NCBI GenBank assembly: GCA_013298075.1
Contig: JAAFJG010000038.1
Location: 1-43,546, forward strand
Reading direction: 5' to 3'
Length of the DNA stretch: 43,546 nt
Source of the DNA: Cytophagales bacterium
GTDB taxonomy: Bacteria; Bacteroidota; Bacteroidia; Cytophagales; Microscillaceae
Made by a program: the position numbers and the translations under genes. The notes under the pieces are model-generated. The model saw nothing but the letters and a program-made list of their open reading frames with translations. It had not been told where the DNA came from and ran no database searches. This document shows, one piece after another, positions 24,517 through 32,017 of this stretch; within the stretch, counting starts at the first letter, position 1, and the number at the start of each line of letters is the position of its first letter.

Positions 24517-24566
24517 TTTATTTTTTCCACAAAATTATATATTTTTCATTAGAATAAAAAAAAATG
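24517..24566. repeat. 50-bp direct repeat, right (duplicated udk promoter region)
   Basis: Perfect copy of 21932-21981, containing the -7 box TAATTTTG (24530-24537) pointing into the methyltransferase gene. Beyond it lies the 3' end of the MASE2-PP2C gene. Confidence 0.92.
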
Positions 24567-24617
24567 AGGTGATAAAGATGAAAAAATGTTGATTTATATT
24601 TTTTTAGAATTACTTTT

Positions 24618-26051
24618 TTAGGCGATTTGATTAGGAATAATTTTTAATCCAATCAACAAAATATCATCAGTTTGATGTTCTTTGCCTTCTGTTTTCCAAT
24701 TTTCTATTTCAGTATCAAGTATATTTCTTTGTTCTTCGAAAGGTTTTTGGTGGATATTTAATAACATTGGTTTTAATTTATTAATCATAAATTTTCTATT
24801 TTCTTGTCCGCCAAATTGATCTTGATAGCCATCAGAAAAAACATAAAAAGTAGTTTCACTTTTAATTTCTATGGTATGTTTCGTAAATACTATTTCTTCT
24901 TTTTGTTCTCCGCCAATATGTTTATTATCGCCTTTGATATGAAATAATTCGTTATTTTGGATATAAATTAAAGGATTTTTTGCGCCTGCAAAATCAACTT
25001 TATTCTCAATTTTATCAATCACAATCAAAGCAATATCCATTCCGTCACGATTTTTTGTTTCGTTTTGTCTTAATATTCGCCTAATTCCTTTGTTCATTTT
25101 ATTGAGAATTTCGTCTGCTTGGTCAATATTTCTGTTCATAATAATTTCAATCATCAAATCATTACCCAAAAAACTCATAAACGCACCTGGTATTCCATGA
25201 CCTGTGCAATCTACGGCTGCGACAAATATTTTTTGATTATGCTCAACCATAAAATAAAAATCTCCCGATACAATATCTCTTGGTTTGTATAAAATAAAAC
25301 TTTGTGGAATAATTTCTTGTAGATAACTCAGAGGATTTAAAACTGCTTCTTGGATTCTTTTGGCATAAGTAATACTTTGTGTAATATCGTCTTTTTGGCT
25401 TTCAATTTTATCTTTTTGCTCTGAAATGGTATCGACTGTCGTGGCTAATTCTTCATTGAGTTGATTTAGTTCTTCGTTCAATTCTTGAATTTCTGCCTTT
25501 TGAATTTTTAATTTATTTTTTGAATTTTTGAGCGAATTGGTTCTAAAATGCACAATATACGCCAAATAAGTAGGATATAATAAAGTCAAAACGCCGCTCA
25601 CCGCACTTAATTCGAAAGAAACATTCTCAAAAAAATGAAAACCAACCCAATAAACTATCAATAATAAATTAAAAATAGACAACGCAAAACCTATCAAAAA
25701 AACACGCAAACCGTGACCTAACATAATATTTGTCATCGTAAGCATAAAAAATAATAAAGATGGAGCAGAAAATATCGCAATAAAATTCCCAAAAATACCC
25801 GCAATGCCCGCATCTAAAAGCATACAATACCGTTCGTGCTGTTCATTAAAACCTGTCTTGAAATATTGTAGCCAAAACGCAATATGTGGATAAGTAAGAC
25901 ATAAACCCAATAAAACATAACATAAAATATGTATTTCAATATTTTGTTGGTAATAATGAACTACTAACAAAATAAATGCTATCAAATAACTAACAATGGC
26001 AGAAATATAATAAAACCAATGAATAAACAAAGGTTTTTGGAATGTATTCAT
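24618..26051 (-). CDS. MASE2-like membrane sensor with SpoIIE/RsbU-type PP2C phosphatase domain
   Basis: A 477-residue protein. Residues ~10-175 contain several membrane helices with the MASE2-type pattern YPHIAFWLQ, the charged HERYCMLLDAGIAGI and the GHGLRVFLIGFAL stretch, which lines up with the sensor of diguanylate cyclases such as E. coli DgcC. A coiled coil (about 180-235, KNKLKIQKAEIQELNEELN) links to a PP2C domain: SGDFYFM, AAVDCTGHGIPGAFMSFLG, GMDIALIVID and TDDILLIGL carry the metal-binding Asp residues. It should dephosphorylate a STAS anti-anti-sigma protein, such as that encoded at 31225. The promoter candidate is 97 nt upstream. Confidence 0.88.
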   Translation of the reverse strand: MNTFQKPLFIHWFYYISAIVSYLIAFILLVVHYYQQNIEIHILCYVLLGLCLTYPHIAFWLQYFKTGFNEQHERYCMLLDAGIAGIFGNFIAIFSAPSLLFFMLTMTNIMLGHGLRVFLIGFALSIFNLLLIVYWVGFHFFENVSFELSAVSGVLTLLYPTYLAYIVHFRTNSLKNSKNKLKIQKAEIQELNEELNQLNEELATTVDTISEQKDKIESQKDDITQSITYAKRIQEAVLNPLSYLQEIIPQSFILYKPRDIVSGDFYFMVEHNQKIFVAAVDCTGHGIPGAFMSFLGNDLMIEIIMNRNIDQADEILNKMNKGIRRILRQNETKNRDGMDIALIVIDKIENKVDFAGAKNPLIYIQNNELFHIKGDNKHIGGEQKEEIVFTKHTIEIKSETTFYVFSDGYQDQFGGQENRKFMINKLKPMLLNIHQKPFEEQRNILDTEIENWKTEGKEHQTDDILLIGLKIIPNQIA

Positions 26052-26148
26052 TGATTAAAAAGAAAAAATGATGATAGTTTTTTTGGTTTCTATTATTTAC
26101 AAATAAATTTTTTGGTTTATAAGTATTTTAGAATAAACAATTATAGTG

Positions 26149-26156
26149 CAAAAGTA
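26149..26156 (-). promoter_or_regulatory. Promoter -7 box of the MASE2-PP2C gene
   Basis: Minus-strand TACTTTTG, 97 nt before ATG 26051. Confidence 0.5.
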
Positions 26157-26184
26157 AGAAACAATGTTAAATATTCGATAAAAT

Positions 26185-26763
26185 TTATTGTTTCCATTCC
26201 AAAGTATTTAATAAATGAATAACATCTTTTTTGATAAAATCAATCACAGGTGCTAACGAATCATTTTTAGTGGCAACTTTGAAATATAAAGCACCTCTTA
26301 AAAAATGTTTCGTAGAATCTGATACATAAAATTGAAATTGACTTGGCACTTCGCCCTCCAAATCATAGACTGCAGCCGTTTTTTTAGAAGGCGTTTTGAT
26401 GATACTTTCTTGAACTCCTGTGGCTTTTATCATGTGTTTATTGATTAGTTTATGAGAATCATCAATAAATTCTTTCAAAAATTTTTTATCTTTTACAAAA
26501 GATTTATACGAAATTTGAACGTCTGCTTTGAACGCTGGATAAATAATATGAATCCAAAATGGCTCTGCTATTCTCGAAGAATCAGGACGAATAATGGCAT
26601 TGGTAGAAAATTCAAATTGATAAGGAGAATTTTTATCGAGTATTTTTTGGTAAGTTTGTTTGGGCAAATCTATTCGATTATATCCTCTTGGTTTAGGTGA
26701 ATAACTTTCTTCACTACACGCAAAAAAAGAGCATATAAATATAACAATGATAATTTTTTTCAT
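26185..26763 (-). CDS. gldD: Gliding motility lipoprotein GldD
   Basis: A 192-residue lipoprotein. The lipobox FFAC places the acylated Cys at residue 16, followed by the GldD signature YSPKPRGYNRIDLPKQTY and later PFWIHIIYPAFKADVQISYK. GldD is required for gliding motility in Flavobacterium, and its presence points to a Bacteroidota gliding/T9SS machinery, in line with the T9SS substrate at 10457. It is transcribed from its own promoter about 65 nt upstream. Confidence 0.92.
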   Translation of the reverse strand: MKKIIIVIFICSFFACSEESYSPKPRGYNRIDLPKQTYQKILDKNSPYQFEFSTNAIIRPDSSRIAEPFWIHIIYPAFKADVQISYKSFVKDKKFLKEFIDDSHKLINKHMIKATGVQESIIKTPSKKTAAVYDLEGEVPSQFQFYVSDSTKHFLRGALYFKVATKNDSLAPVIDFIKKDVIHLLNTLEWKQ

Positions 26764-26828
26764 TTTTTAGTTTTGATATTTCTGTTCTACGCATAACGTA
26801 AAAATATATTTTATAGTATATTTATCAA

Positions 26829-26836
26829 CAAAAATA
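26829..26836 (-). promoter_or_regulatory. Promoter -7 box of gldD
   Basis: Minus-strand TATTTTTG, 65 nt before ATG 26763. Confidence 0.5.
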
Positions 26837-26866
26837 TTTTCAAAACGTTAAAAAACGAATTTAAAA

Positions 26867-27259
26867 TTACTCTTCATATACTTTCAATGCCCATTCGATA
26901 TAGCCATCGGTTTCGTGTTGTGAAAATCCAAAATAATTGGCAATATCATAAATAATTTTTCTTTCTTGTGGCACAAATTTACCATCAACAAAAGCCAACG
27001 CCACTAACTCGACCATAACTGCAATTTTATTACGCGTTGCACTAAAAATATGAGCGATTTCAATATTATCTTTGGGTAATTTCAAAATTTCAATTTCTAA
27101 TTCTTCTTTGGTCATATCTTCTAAAATCTCCATTTCATACCGCATAGATTTATATTTGATGACTTCACTATGGGCAATTACTTCGTCAGAAGCGATTAAT
27201 AACTTTGCTAACGCCAAAAAAGCGGCTTTTTCTTGTGAATTAAATAAATTTAGAAACAT
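26867..27259 (-). CDS. TerB-like single-domain protein
   Basis: A 130-residue all-helical protein with the pattern of the TerB superfamily (LAKLLIASDEVIAHSE, then VALAFVDGKFVPQERKIIYD, acidic residues in place at the two metal-binding regions). It is soluble, with no signal peptide. TerB proteins bind metal at the membrane in tellurite/stress systems, but single-domain members like this are widespread and of unknown role. It may be co-transcribed with gldD downstream, although gldD has its own promoter candidate. Confidence 0.65.
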   Translation of the reverse strand: MFLNLFNSQEKAAFLALAKLLIASDEVIAHSEVIKYKSMRYEMEILEDMTKEELEIEILKLPKDNIEIAHIFSATRNKIAVMVELVALAFVDGKFVPQERKIIYDIANYFGFSQHETDGYIEWALKVYEE

Positions 27260-27354
27260 AGTTTTTACTTTAATTTATCGTATAAAATTGTTTTGAGAAT
27301 AATTGTAAATATTACAAAGATTATACTACAAAAAATTTTCCAATTTTTTTTTCT

Positions 27355-27425
27355 CCTTGGTCTGTGTGTCACAGACCGAGATAGCTTAGTAACTTTTATT
27401 TCGGTCTGTGTGCCACAGACCAAGG
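27355..27425. repeat. Double hairpin built on GGTCTGTG/CACAGACC
   Basis: Two small palindromes (GGTCTGTG-TGT-CACAGACC at 27359-27377 and GGTCTGTG-TGC-CACAGACC at 27403-27421) are themselves arranged as an inverted repeat with outer arms CCTTGG and CCAAGG. It can fold as two hairpins or one long stem, and is clearly richer in GC than its surroundings. Confidence 0.8.
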
Positions 27426-27433
27426 ATTAAAAT

Positions 27434-27474
27434 AAAAAAAACTCATCAATAATGAAGAATGATAAGTTTTTTTT
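27434..27474 (-). terminator. Hairpin with long A and T arms
   Basis: AAAAAAAACT and AGTTTTTTTT form the outer stem, interrupted inside by ATC/GAT. It lies between two minus-strand genes, before the stop of the secreted protein gene at 27484, and would end that transcript. Confidence 0.65.
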
Positions 27475-27483
27475 GGAATAATT

Positions 27484-27987
27484 TTACTTTCTATCTTTTA
27501 AAATTTTTCTTACTTTTTCAGCTTGACTTTTAATTTTTCCTGCTGATTTTCTTGATAAACTAAAGGTAGAAAGTTCCTTATCGTCATCAAACATTCCATC
27601 GTTATTTTTATCGTCTTTCATTTTAAAAGTTTCCGATTTTGTTTTTTCGGTATAGATTTTTTTCATTTCGGTCAATTCTGGTTTTGCTTTGCTCAAAGCG
27701 GGGCAATTATCAGCCAAAACAATCAATTCATCTAAATCTTTTTCCATTTCTAACAAGGACATCACTTGCGGTCCGCCGCCTTTTCCTGAGCTTGCTTTTA
27801 ATTTGTCGCAAGTTTCTGATACTTTTCCTAACCAAGAACCAATGCTAAAATTGGGTTTAATTCGGTTTACTTTGTCTTGATTTTCAGAAATACATTGTTG
27901 GATTGGTCTGTCAATCGTAGGATTACTTTGTGCTTTTAATGCGTAGGTAGTGAGGCAAAAAGCGACACAAATAAATATTTTTTTCAT
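27484..27987 (-). CDS. Secreted protein with an EF-hand-like acidic loop
   Basis: A 167-residue protein of unrecognised family. Signal peptide MKKIFICVAFCLTTYALKAQ. The segment ADNCPALSKAKPELTEMKK is shared with the gene just upstream (SCEHLKKAKPELDALKK there), so the two are paralogues. A calcium-loop-like stretch, DDKNNDGMFDDDKE, is present here but missing in the paralogue. The C-terminus is basic and helical. It probably forms an operon with the paralogue (21-nt gap). Confidence 0.7.
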   Translation of the reverse strand: MKKIFICVAFCLTTYALKAQSNPTIDRPIQQCISENQDKVNRIKPNFSIGSWLGKVSETCDKLKASSGKGGGPQVMSLLEMEKDLDELIVLADNCPALSKAKPELTEMKKIYTEKTKSETFKMKDDKNNDGMFDDDKELSTFSLSRKSAGKIKSQAEKVRKILKDRK

Positions 27988-28008
27988 TGGATTTTTTTAA
28001 TTTTTATT

Positions 28009-28521
28009 TTATAAACGAATAATTACCTGCGTAATTGCCATTTTCTTTCTAAATTTTTCTAAAACTTTTAACATTGCTTCTGTGTCTTCTTTTTTCATAG
28101 AAATTTTTCCTGTTCCTTTTCCATCAGAAAATACGTCTGCTCCTTCTGAGCCATCTTTTACTTTGGTTTCGAATATTTTTTTGAGTGCATCTAATTCAGG
28201 TTTTGCTTTTTTGAGATGCTCACACGAGTTTGCCAAATTGGCTAATTCGATGGCTTTTTTCTTTTCATCTGAAATATTTCCTACATATTCAGAGGTCATT
28301 CTTTGCGAAGTTTTTTTACAAAAATATTGTAATCGTGCTGTCCAATCTGCTAATTGAAAATCTTGTTCTAAGATTGTATTATCTTTTAAACAAGTTTTGA
28401 TTTGCGTTTCTAATTCTTTTTCTACTTTTGTAGGACGATTTTTTACGTCATAAGTAGTTTGTGCTATCAATAAAAGTTGTCCAAAATGGTACAACATACA
28501 AATAAGAAATATTTTTTTCAT
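28009..28521 (-). CDS. Secreted protein, paralogue of the neighbour
   Basis: A 170-residue protein starting MKKIFLICMLYHF, with a signal peptide ending near IAQ. The frame stays open seven codons further to 28542, but the MKK start is typical of signal peptides here. It has three Cys residues, of which CEHLKKAKPELDALKKIF aligns with the downstream paralogue. Where the paralogue has an acidic loop this protein has GADVFSDGKGTGKISMKKED. Function unknown. Confidence 0.7.
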   Translation of the reverse strand: MKKIFLICMLYHFGQLLLIAQTTYDVKNRPTKVEKELETQIKTCLKDNTILEQDFQLADWTARLQYFCKKTSQRMTSEYVGNISDEKKKAIELANLANSCEHLKKAKPELDALKKIFETKVKDGSEGADVFSDGKGTGKISMKKEDTEAMLKVLEKFRKKMAITQVIIRL

Positions 28522-28542
28522 AAATAAAAATAAGTAAAACAA

Positions 28543-28895
28543 AGATGATTCAGTAAAAATATAGGCAAAGTTAGTTCTTTTTTATGAAAATAATTTGATA
28601 ATTTTATTTTTTTCTTATACGTGTAATATTAAGTGAAAAAAAGATATTTTTTTGGGCTGATATTTTTATTTTGATATTACAATTTTTATCTCAAAAAAAT
28701 AAAATCAATATTTATTATTATACTAAATAAACATAAAAAACACTTTTTTCATAAAATATTGTTAAAAAAACTTATTTTTTTCAAATATATCTCAATAAAA
28801 CCTTATTTTATTTTTTATATTTTGTTTTTTTTATATTTTTGCAATGTTAATAAATTATGAAATAATTATTAAATTTTATCTACATACCAATCTTT
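28543..28895. other. Divergent intergenic region
   Basis: A 353-bp AT-only stretch between a leftward and a rightward gene. Apart from the promoter at 28834-28841 I see no gene, repeat or RNA structure. Confidence 0.6.
28834..28841 (+). promoter_or_regulatory. Promoter -7 box of the bestrophin-like gene
   Basis: TATTTTTG, 54 nt before ATG 28896. Confidence 0.6.
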
Positions 28896-29678
28896 ATGTT
28901 AAAAATATTAAAAAGCCTTGCTTTAATCATCAATTATAAAACTTTTTTAGTGATTACTATTTCTTGTATTTCTACTTATTTTTGCAGATATATGAAATGG
29001 GAAGCAGATTTTACAATGACTTTGGTGAGTGTTGCCATTGTTTTTCCTGTCGTTTTTTCTATTAGTAGTGCTTATCAAAGGCGTGAAAATGCACTCAAAC
29101 AATTAGCGATGTTAAGAAGTAATGCTTTGTCTTTTTTCTATTCGACACGAGATTGGACGCAAGACACAGCCGCACCTGTGATTGAAAGGATTAAAGAATT
29201 ACAAAAAAAATTGTTTACAAATATCCGTAATTTTTTAACGGCTCAGGAAAATGAAGCACGTAATTACGAAAAACCTATTTTTGAGTGTTTTTCTGAATTA
29301 TCAAAAAAAGTATCAGAATTAAAAGACCACGGCTTAACCGCCAGCGAAATCACACGCGTAGGACAATATCACAACAATATGATGATTTGTTTTAATGTGA
29401 TTAAAGGTATTTTTTATTATCGCACTCCTATTGCTTTGCGTGCTTATTATCGTTTTTTTATTTATGTTTTTGCTGTTTTATATGGTCCATATTTTGCCCA
29501 AATGAAACATTCTACTAATTTACCTGACTATTTGATTTATATAATGCCCACGATGTATAGTGCGATTTTGGTGAGTTTAGATAATATTCAATTTCATTTA
29601 GAACAACCTTTTGATGGCGTAGGCGAAGATGATATTCAGGTAAATGTAGAAGAATATACAAATTTATTGATAGATTAA
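28896..29678 (+). CDS. Bestrophin-like (UPF0187-related) membrane protein
   Basis: A 260-residue protein with two N-terminal and two later membrane helices. The C-terminal part (YYRFFIYVFAVLYGPYFAQM and the ending LDNIQFHLEQPFDGVGEDDI) strongly resembles bestrophin-type anion channels, where the LDxIQxxLExPFxG stretch binds calcium or forms the cytoplasmic neck. The middle (IKELQKKLFTNIRNFLTAQE) is a soluble helical region. Channel activity is inferred from family resemblance. Confidence 0.7.
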   Translation: MLKILKSLALIINYKTFLVITISCISTYFCRYMKWEADFTMTLVSVAIVFPVVFSISSAYQRRENALKQLAMLRSNALSFFYSTRDWTQDTAAPVIERIKELQKKLFTNIRNFLTAQENEARNYEKPIFECFSELSKKVSELKDHGLTASEITRVGQYHNNMMICFNVIKGIFYYRTPIALRAYYRFFIYVFAVLYGPYFAQMKHSTNLPDYLIYIMPTMYSAILVSLDNIQFHLEQPFDGVGEDDIQVNVEEYTNLLID

Positions 29679-29818
29679 GTAGTTATTTTTTCTTATATTT
29701 TTGAATAAATATTGTCATTATTTGTCTTAAAAACGTATAAAAATATCCTTTACATAAAAAAAACATACAAAAAAGCATTAAATTTATCATTTTTTTTGGT
29801 AAATTATAAAATCTGTAC

Positions 29819-29826
29819 TAATTTTG
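29819..29826 (+). promoter_or_regulatory. Promoter -7 box of the DUF3276 gene
   Basis: TAATTTTG, 50 nt before the GTG start at 29877. Confidence 0.6.
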
Positions 29827-29876
29827 AGCTGTAATTTTAAATTAAAATGTGTTTATAAATAACACAAAGTAAAAAA

Positions 29877-30197
29877 GTGGAAGAGAATAAAGAAAAAGTA
29901 GAAATTTACTCAAAAAGAGTAAAAGCAGGTAAACGTACCTACTTCTTTGATGTAAAATCAACGCGTGGCAATGATTATTACTTAACTATCACAGAAAGCA
30001 AAAAACGTTTTCATGAAGATGGCTTTGGCTATGAAAAACATAAAATTTTCTTATACAAAGAAGATTTTGAGAAATTTGTAGAAGCTTTAAAAGAAACTGT
30101 CGAACACGTAAAAACTGAGCTGATGCCAGACGTTGATTTTACACAATTTGATAGAGATAATTATGAAGTAGAAAGCGATAATTTTAAATGGGACTAA
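29877..30197 (+). CDS. DUF3276 (PUR-domain) nucleic-acid-binding protein
   Basis: A 106-residue protein matching the Bacteroidota DUF3276 family: VEIYSKRVKAGKRTYFFDVK, YYLTITESKKRF and FLYKEDFEKF, with an acidic tail. PUR-alpha-like folds bind single-stranded nucleic acid. The start is GTG at 29877: an in-frame stop lies at 29856-29858 and no ATG intervenes, while the family usually begins MEENKE or similar right here. A strong terminator follows. Confidence 0.88.
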   Translation: MEENKEKVEIYSKRVKAGKRTYFFDVKSTRGNDYYLTITESKKRFHEDGFGYEKHKIFLYKEDFEKFVEALKETVEHVKTELMPDVDFTQFDRDNYEVESDNFKWD

Positions 30198-30271
30198 TTT
30201 TTTATTCAAAATTTAGCACTCAATTAAATCCAAATATCAATGAATAATTATTATTGATAATTCAACTTATT

Positions 30272-30310
30272 AAAAGTTACTTTAATTTTTTTTAAATTAA
30301 AGTAACTTTT
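30272..30310 (+). terminator. Rho-independent terminator after the DUF3276 gene
   Basis: AAAAGTTACTTTAATTT pairs with AAATTAAAGTAACTTTT (17 bp, 5-nt loop). Confidence 0.88.
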
Positions 30311-30358
30311 TATCTATAAAATCTCCTAAAAAGTTAAAAGTTAAAAAATATAAAAAGA

Positions 30359-31111
30359 ATGAAAGATAATTTTCAAATTGCTCGTATTGCTGTGGTAGGT
30401 ATTTTTTTATTTATTTTGGCTGCTATTTTTTCTCTTTCTTATTATAATCCAAAACCAGAAAAAAAAATAAATACAGAAGAAAAATTAGCCACTAAACAAA
30501 TACCAAAAAAAATAGATTCTACTGAAATAATAGATACAAAACCTCAACATATTTTATTGATTGGAGAATCAATGGCACAAGGTTTGGAAATTTATCTTAA
30601 AAAATATGCCCTAGAAAATGGACATCAATTTACAAGCATTGCCCAAAAAAGTGTTTCTATGGTGCTTTGGGTAGGAAAAGATAGCACAGGAAGATTGAAA
30701 AATGAAATTCAAAAAATAAAACCAACTTTTGTATTGATTTCATTAGGCTCAAATGAATTGTTTGTAAAGGAAGAATATTTACCCGAATATTCAACCTATA
30801 TTCAAAACATTATCAATCAATTAGATAACACAAATTTTGTTTGGATTTGTCCACCAAATTGGAAAAAAGATTTTGGATTGACCGATTTGATTTTAGAAAA
30901 AGTAGGAAAAAAACGTTTTTTTCCTTCTCGTGATTTAGAAATTCCGCGCGCAGGCGATGGCATACATCCGACTATGCAAGGTTACGAATTGTGGGCAGAT
31001 AAAATTGCAGAATTTCTGATGACTAAGAGCAAACACAAAATTTTGATGGAAAAAATAACTGAAAATAAAAAAGAAAATAACGATACAACTCAAAAAAATA
31101 GCAAAAATTAA
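30359..31111 (+). CDS. Membrane-anchored SGNH/GDSL-type hydrolase
   Basis: A 250-residue protein with one N-terminal transmembrane helix (IAVVGIFLFILAAIFSLSYY) and an SGNH domain in the periplasm. Block I is ILLIGESMAQG (Ser nucleophile in GES), block III is SLGSNEL (Asn), and the catalytic Asp/His are in GDGIHPTMQGYELW. It resembles the SGNH hydrolases that modify surface glycans. The C-terminus is a Lys/Asn-rich tail. No promoter box was found within 100 nt; the preceding gene ends with a strong terminator, so a non-consensus promoter is likely. Confidence 0.78.
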   Translation: MKDNFQIARIAVVGIFLFILAAIFSLSYYNPKPEKKINTEEKLATKQIPKKIDSTEIIDTKPQHILLIGESMAQGLEIYLKKYALENGHQFTSIAQKSVSMVLWVGKDSTGRLKNEIQKIKPTFVLISLGSNELFVKEEYLPEYSTYIQNIINQLDNTNFVWICPPNWKKDFGLTDLILEKVGKKRFFPSRDLEIPRAGDGIHPTMQGYELWADKIAEFLMTKSKHKILMEKITENKKENNDTTQKNSKN

Positions 31112-31224
31112 ATAGAACTTTTTTGATTATTTTGATGTATTAAAAATAAAAATAAAATTTAAAAAAAATATTAAAAAAATGTAACTTTTTTCGAAAGTTT
31201 ACGTAAAAACGAATAAGCAACCGT

Positions 31225-31560
31225 ATGCAAATAAAAGAATATACCGAAAAAAACATTCACACAATAGAAATTATAGGCGATTTAGATGCTTCTTCTGCCA
31301 TTCAATTAGACCAAGTACTTGAAAAAGCGTTGCAAGATGGACGAAAAAAAATCTTAATCGATTGCCAAAATCTAATGTATATTGCCTCCGCAGGTCTGGG
31401 TGTTTTTGTTTCTCATATAGAAACTTTCAAAGAGCAAAATATACATTGTGCTTTGTATAATATGAGTGATAAAGTCAAAAATATCTTTCAGATTTTAGGC
31501 TTAGATAGTCTTTTAGTGATTGTAAAAGATAGAGAAACGGCACTGCACTCAATACAATGA
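31225..31560 (+). CDS. STAS-domain anti-sigma factor antagonist (SpoIIAA/RsbV-like)
   Basis: A 111-residue single STAS domain. The opening HTIEIIGDLDASSAIQLDQV and the phosphorylation loop LMYIASAGLGVFVSHI, with the conserved Ser of the SAGLG motif, are diagnostic. In partner switching the unphosphorylated form binds the anti-sigma kinase. It overlaps the next gene by 4 nt (ATGA), so the two are translated together. A PP2C phosphatase that could reactivate it is encoded at 24618. Confidence 0.9.
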   Translation: MQIKEYTEKNIHTIEIIGDLDASSAIQLDQVLEKALQDGRKKILIDCQNLMYIASAGLGVFVSHIETFKEQNIHCALYNMSDKVKNIFQILGLDSLLVIVKDRETALHSIQ

Positions 31561-31976
31561 TATATTATTATAAAATTAATTGTTTGCCCAAAAATCTTAA
31601 ATTGATTAGGGAGTTTGTTACGTCTGCTTTGAGAAATATGCCTCTTTCAGACATAGAAATCAACCAATTGGTATTGGCTGTAGATGAAATTTGTACTAAT
31701 TTAATGGTACACACTCATCATTACAATCCTAATAATTTTATAGAAGTGAGTATTTCTCAATTCCCAGAAGCAATTCAATTTGAAATTATAGATAAAAATA
31801 TTACCGATTTTGATATTACACAATATAAATTTTCGGGAATGACAAAAATTATTCAAGAAAGAAGAAAAGGTGGTTTAGGATTGTTATTAGTACATAAAAT
31901 TATGGACAAAGTAGAAATCCAACGAGAAAATTGTCAAAATACTTGGCGTTTATTAAAAACAATTTCACAAAATTAA
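31557..31976 (+). CDS. Anti-sigma serine kinase (RsbW-like HATPase)
   Basis: A 139-residue GHKL-type ATPase. The N box is VDEICTNLMVHTHH and the G box is RKGGLGLLLVHKIMDK; the first hydrophobic half resembles RsbW/SpoIIAB. It should phosphorylate the STAS protein encoded just upstream and sequester a sigma factor or another client. No sigma factor gene is adjacent, so the client is unknown; in Bacteroidota such pairs sometimes regulate non-sigma targets. Confidence 0.88.
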   Translation: MIYYYKINCLPKNLKLIREFVTSALRNMPLSDIEINQLVLAVDEICTNLMVHTHHYNPNNFIEVSISQFPEAIQFEIIDKNITDFDITQYKFSGMTKIIQERRKGGLGLLLVHKIMDKVEIQRENCQNTWRLLKTISQN

Positions 31977-31988
31977 AATATTTAAAAA

Positions 31989-32014
31989 AAGACGAAATTA
32001 CTTAATTTTGTCTT
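31989..32014. terminator. Convergent terminator
   Basis: AAGACGAAATT pairs with AATTTTGTCTT with one mismatch, between the anti-sigma kinase and the leftward NadR-type kinase gene. Confidence 0.6.
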
Positions 32015-32017
32015 GTT

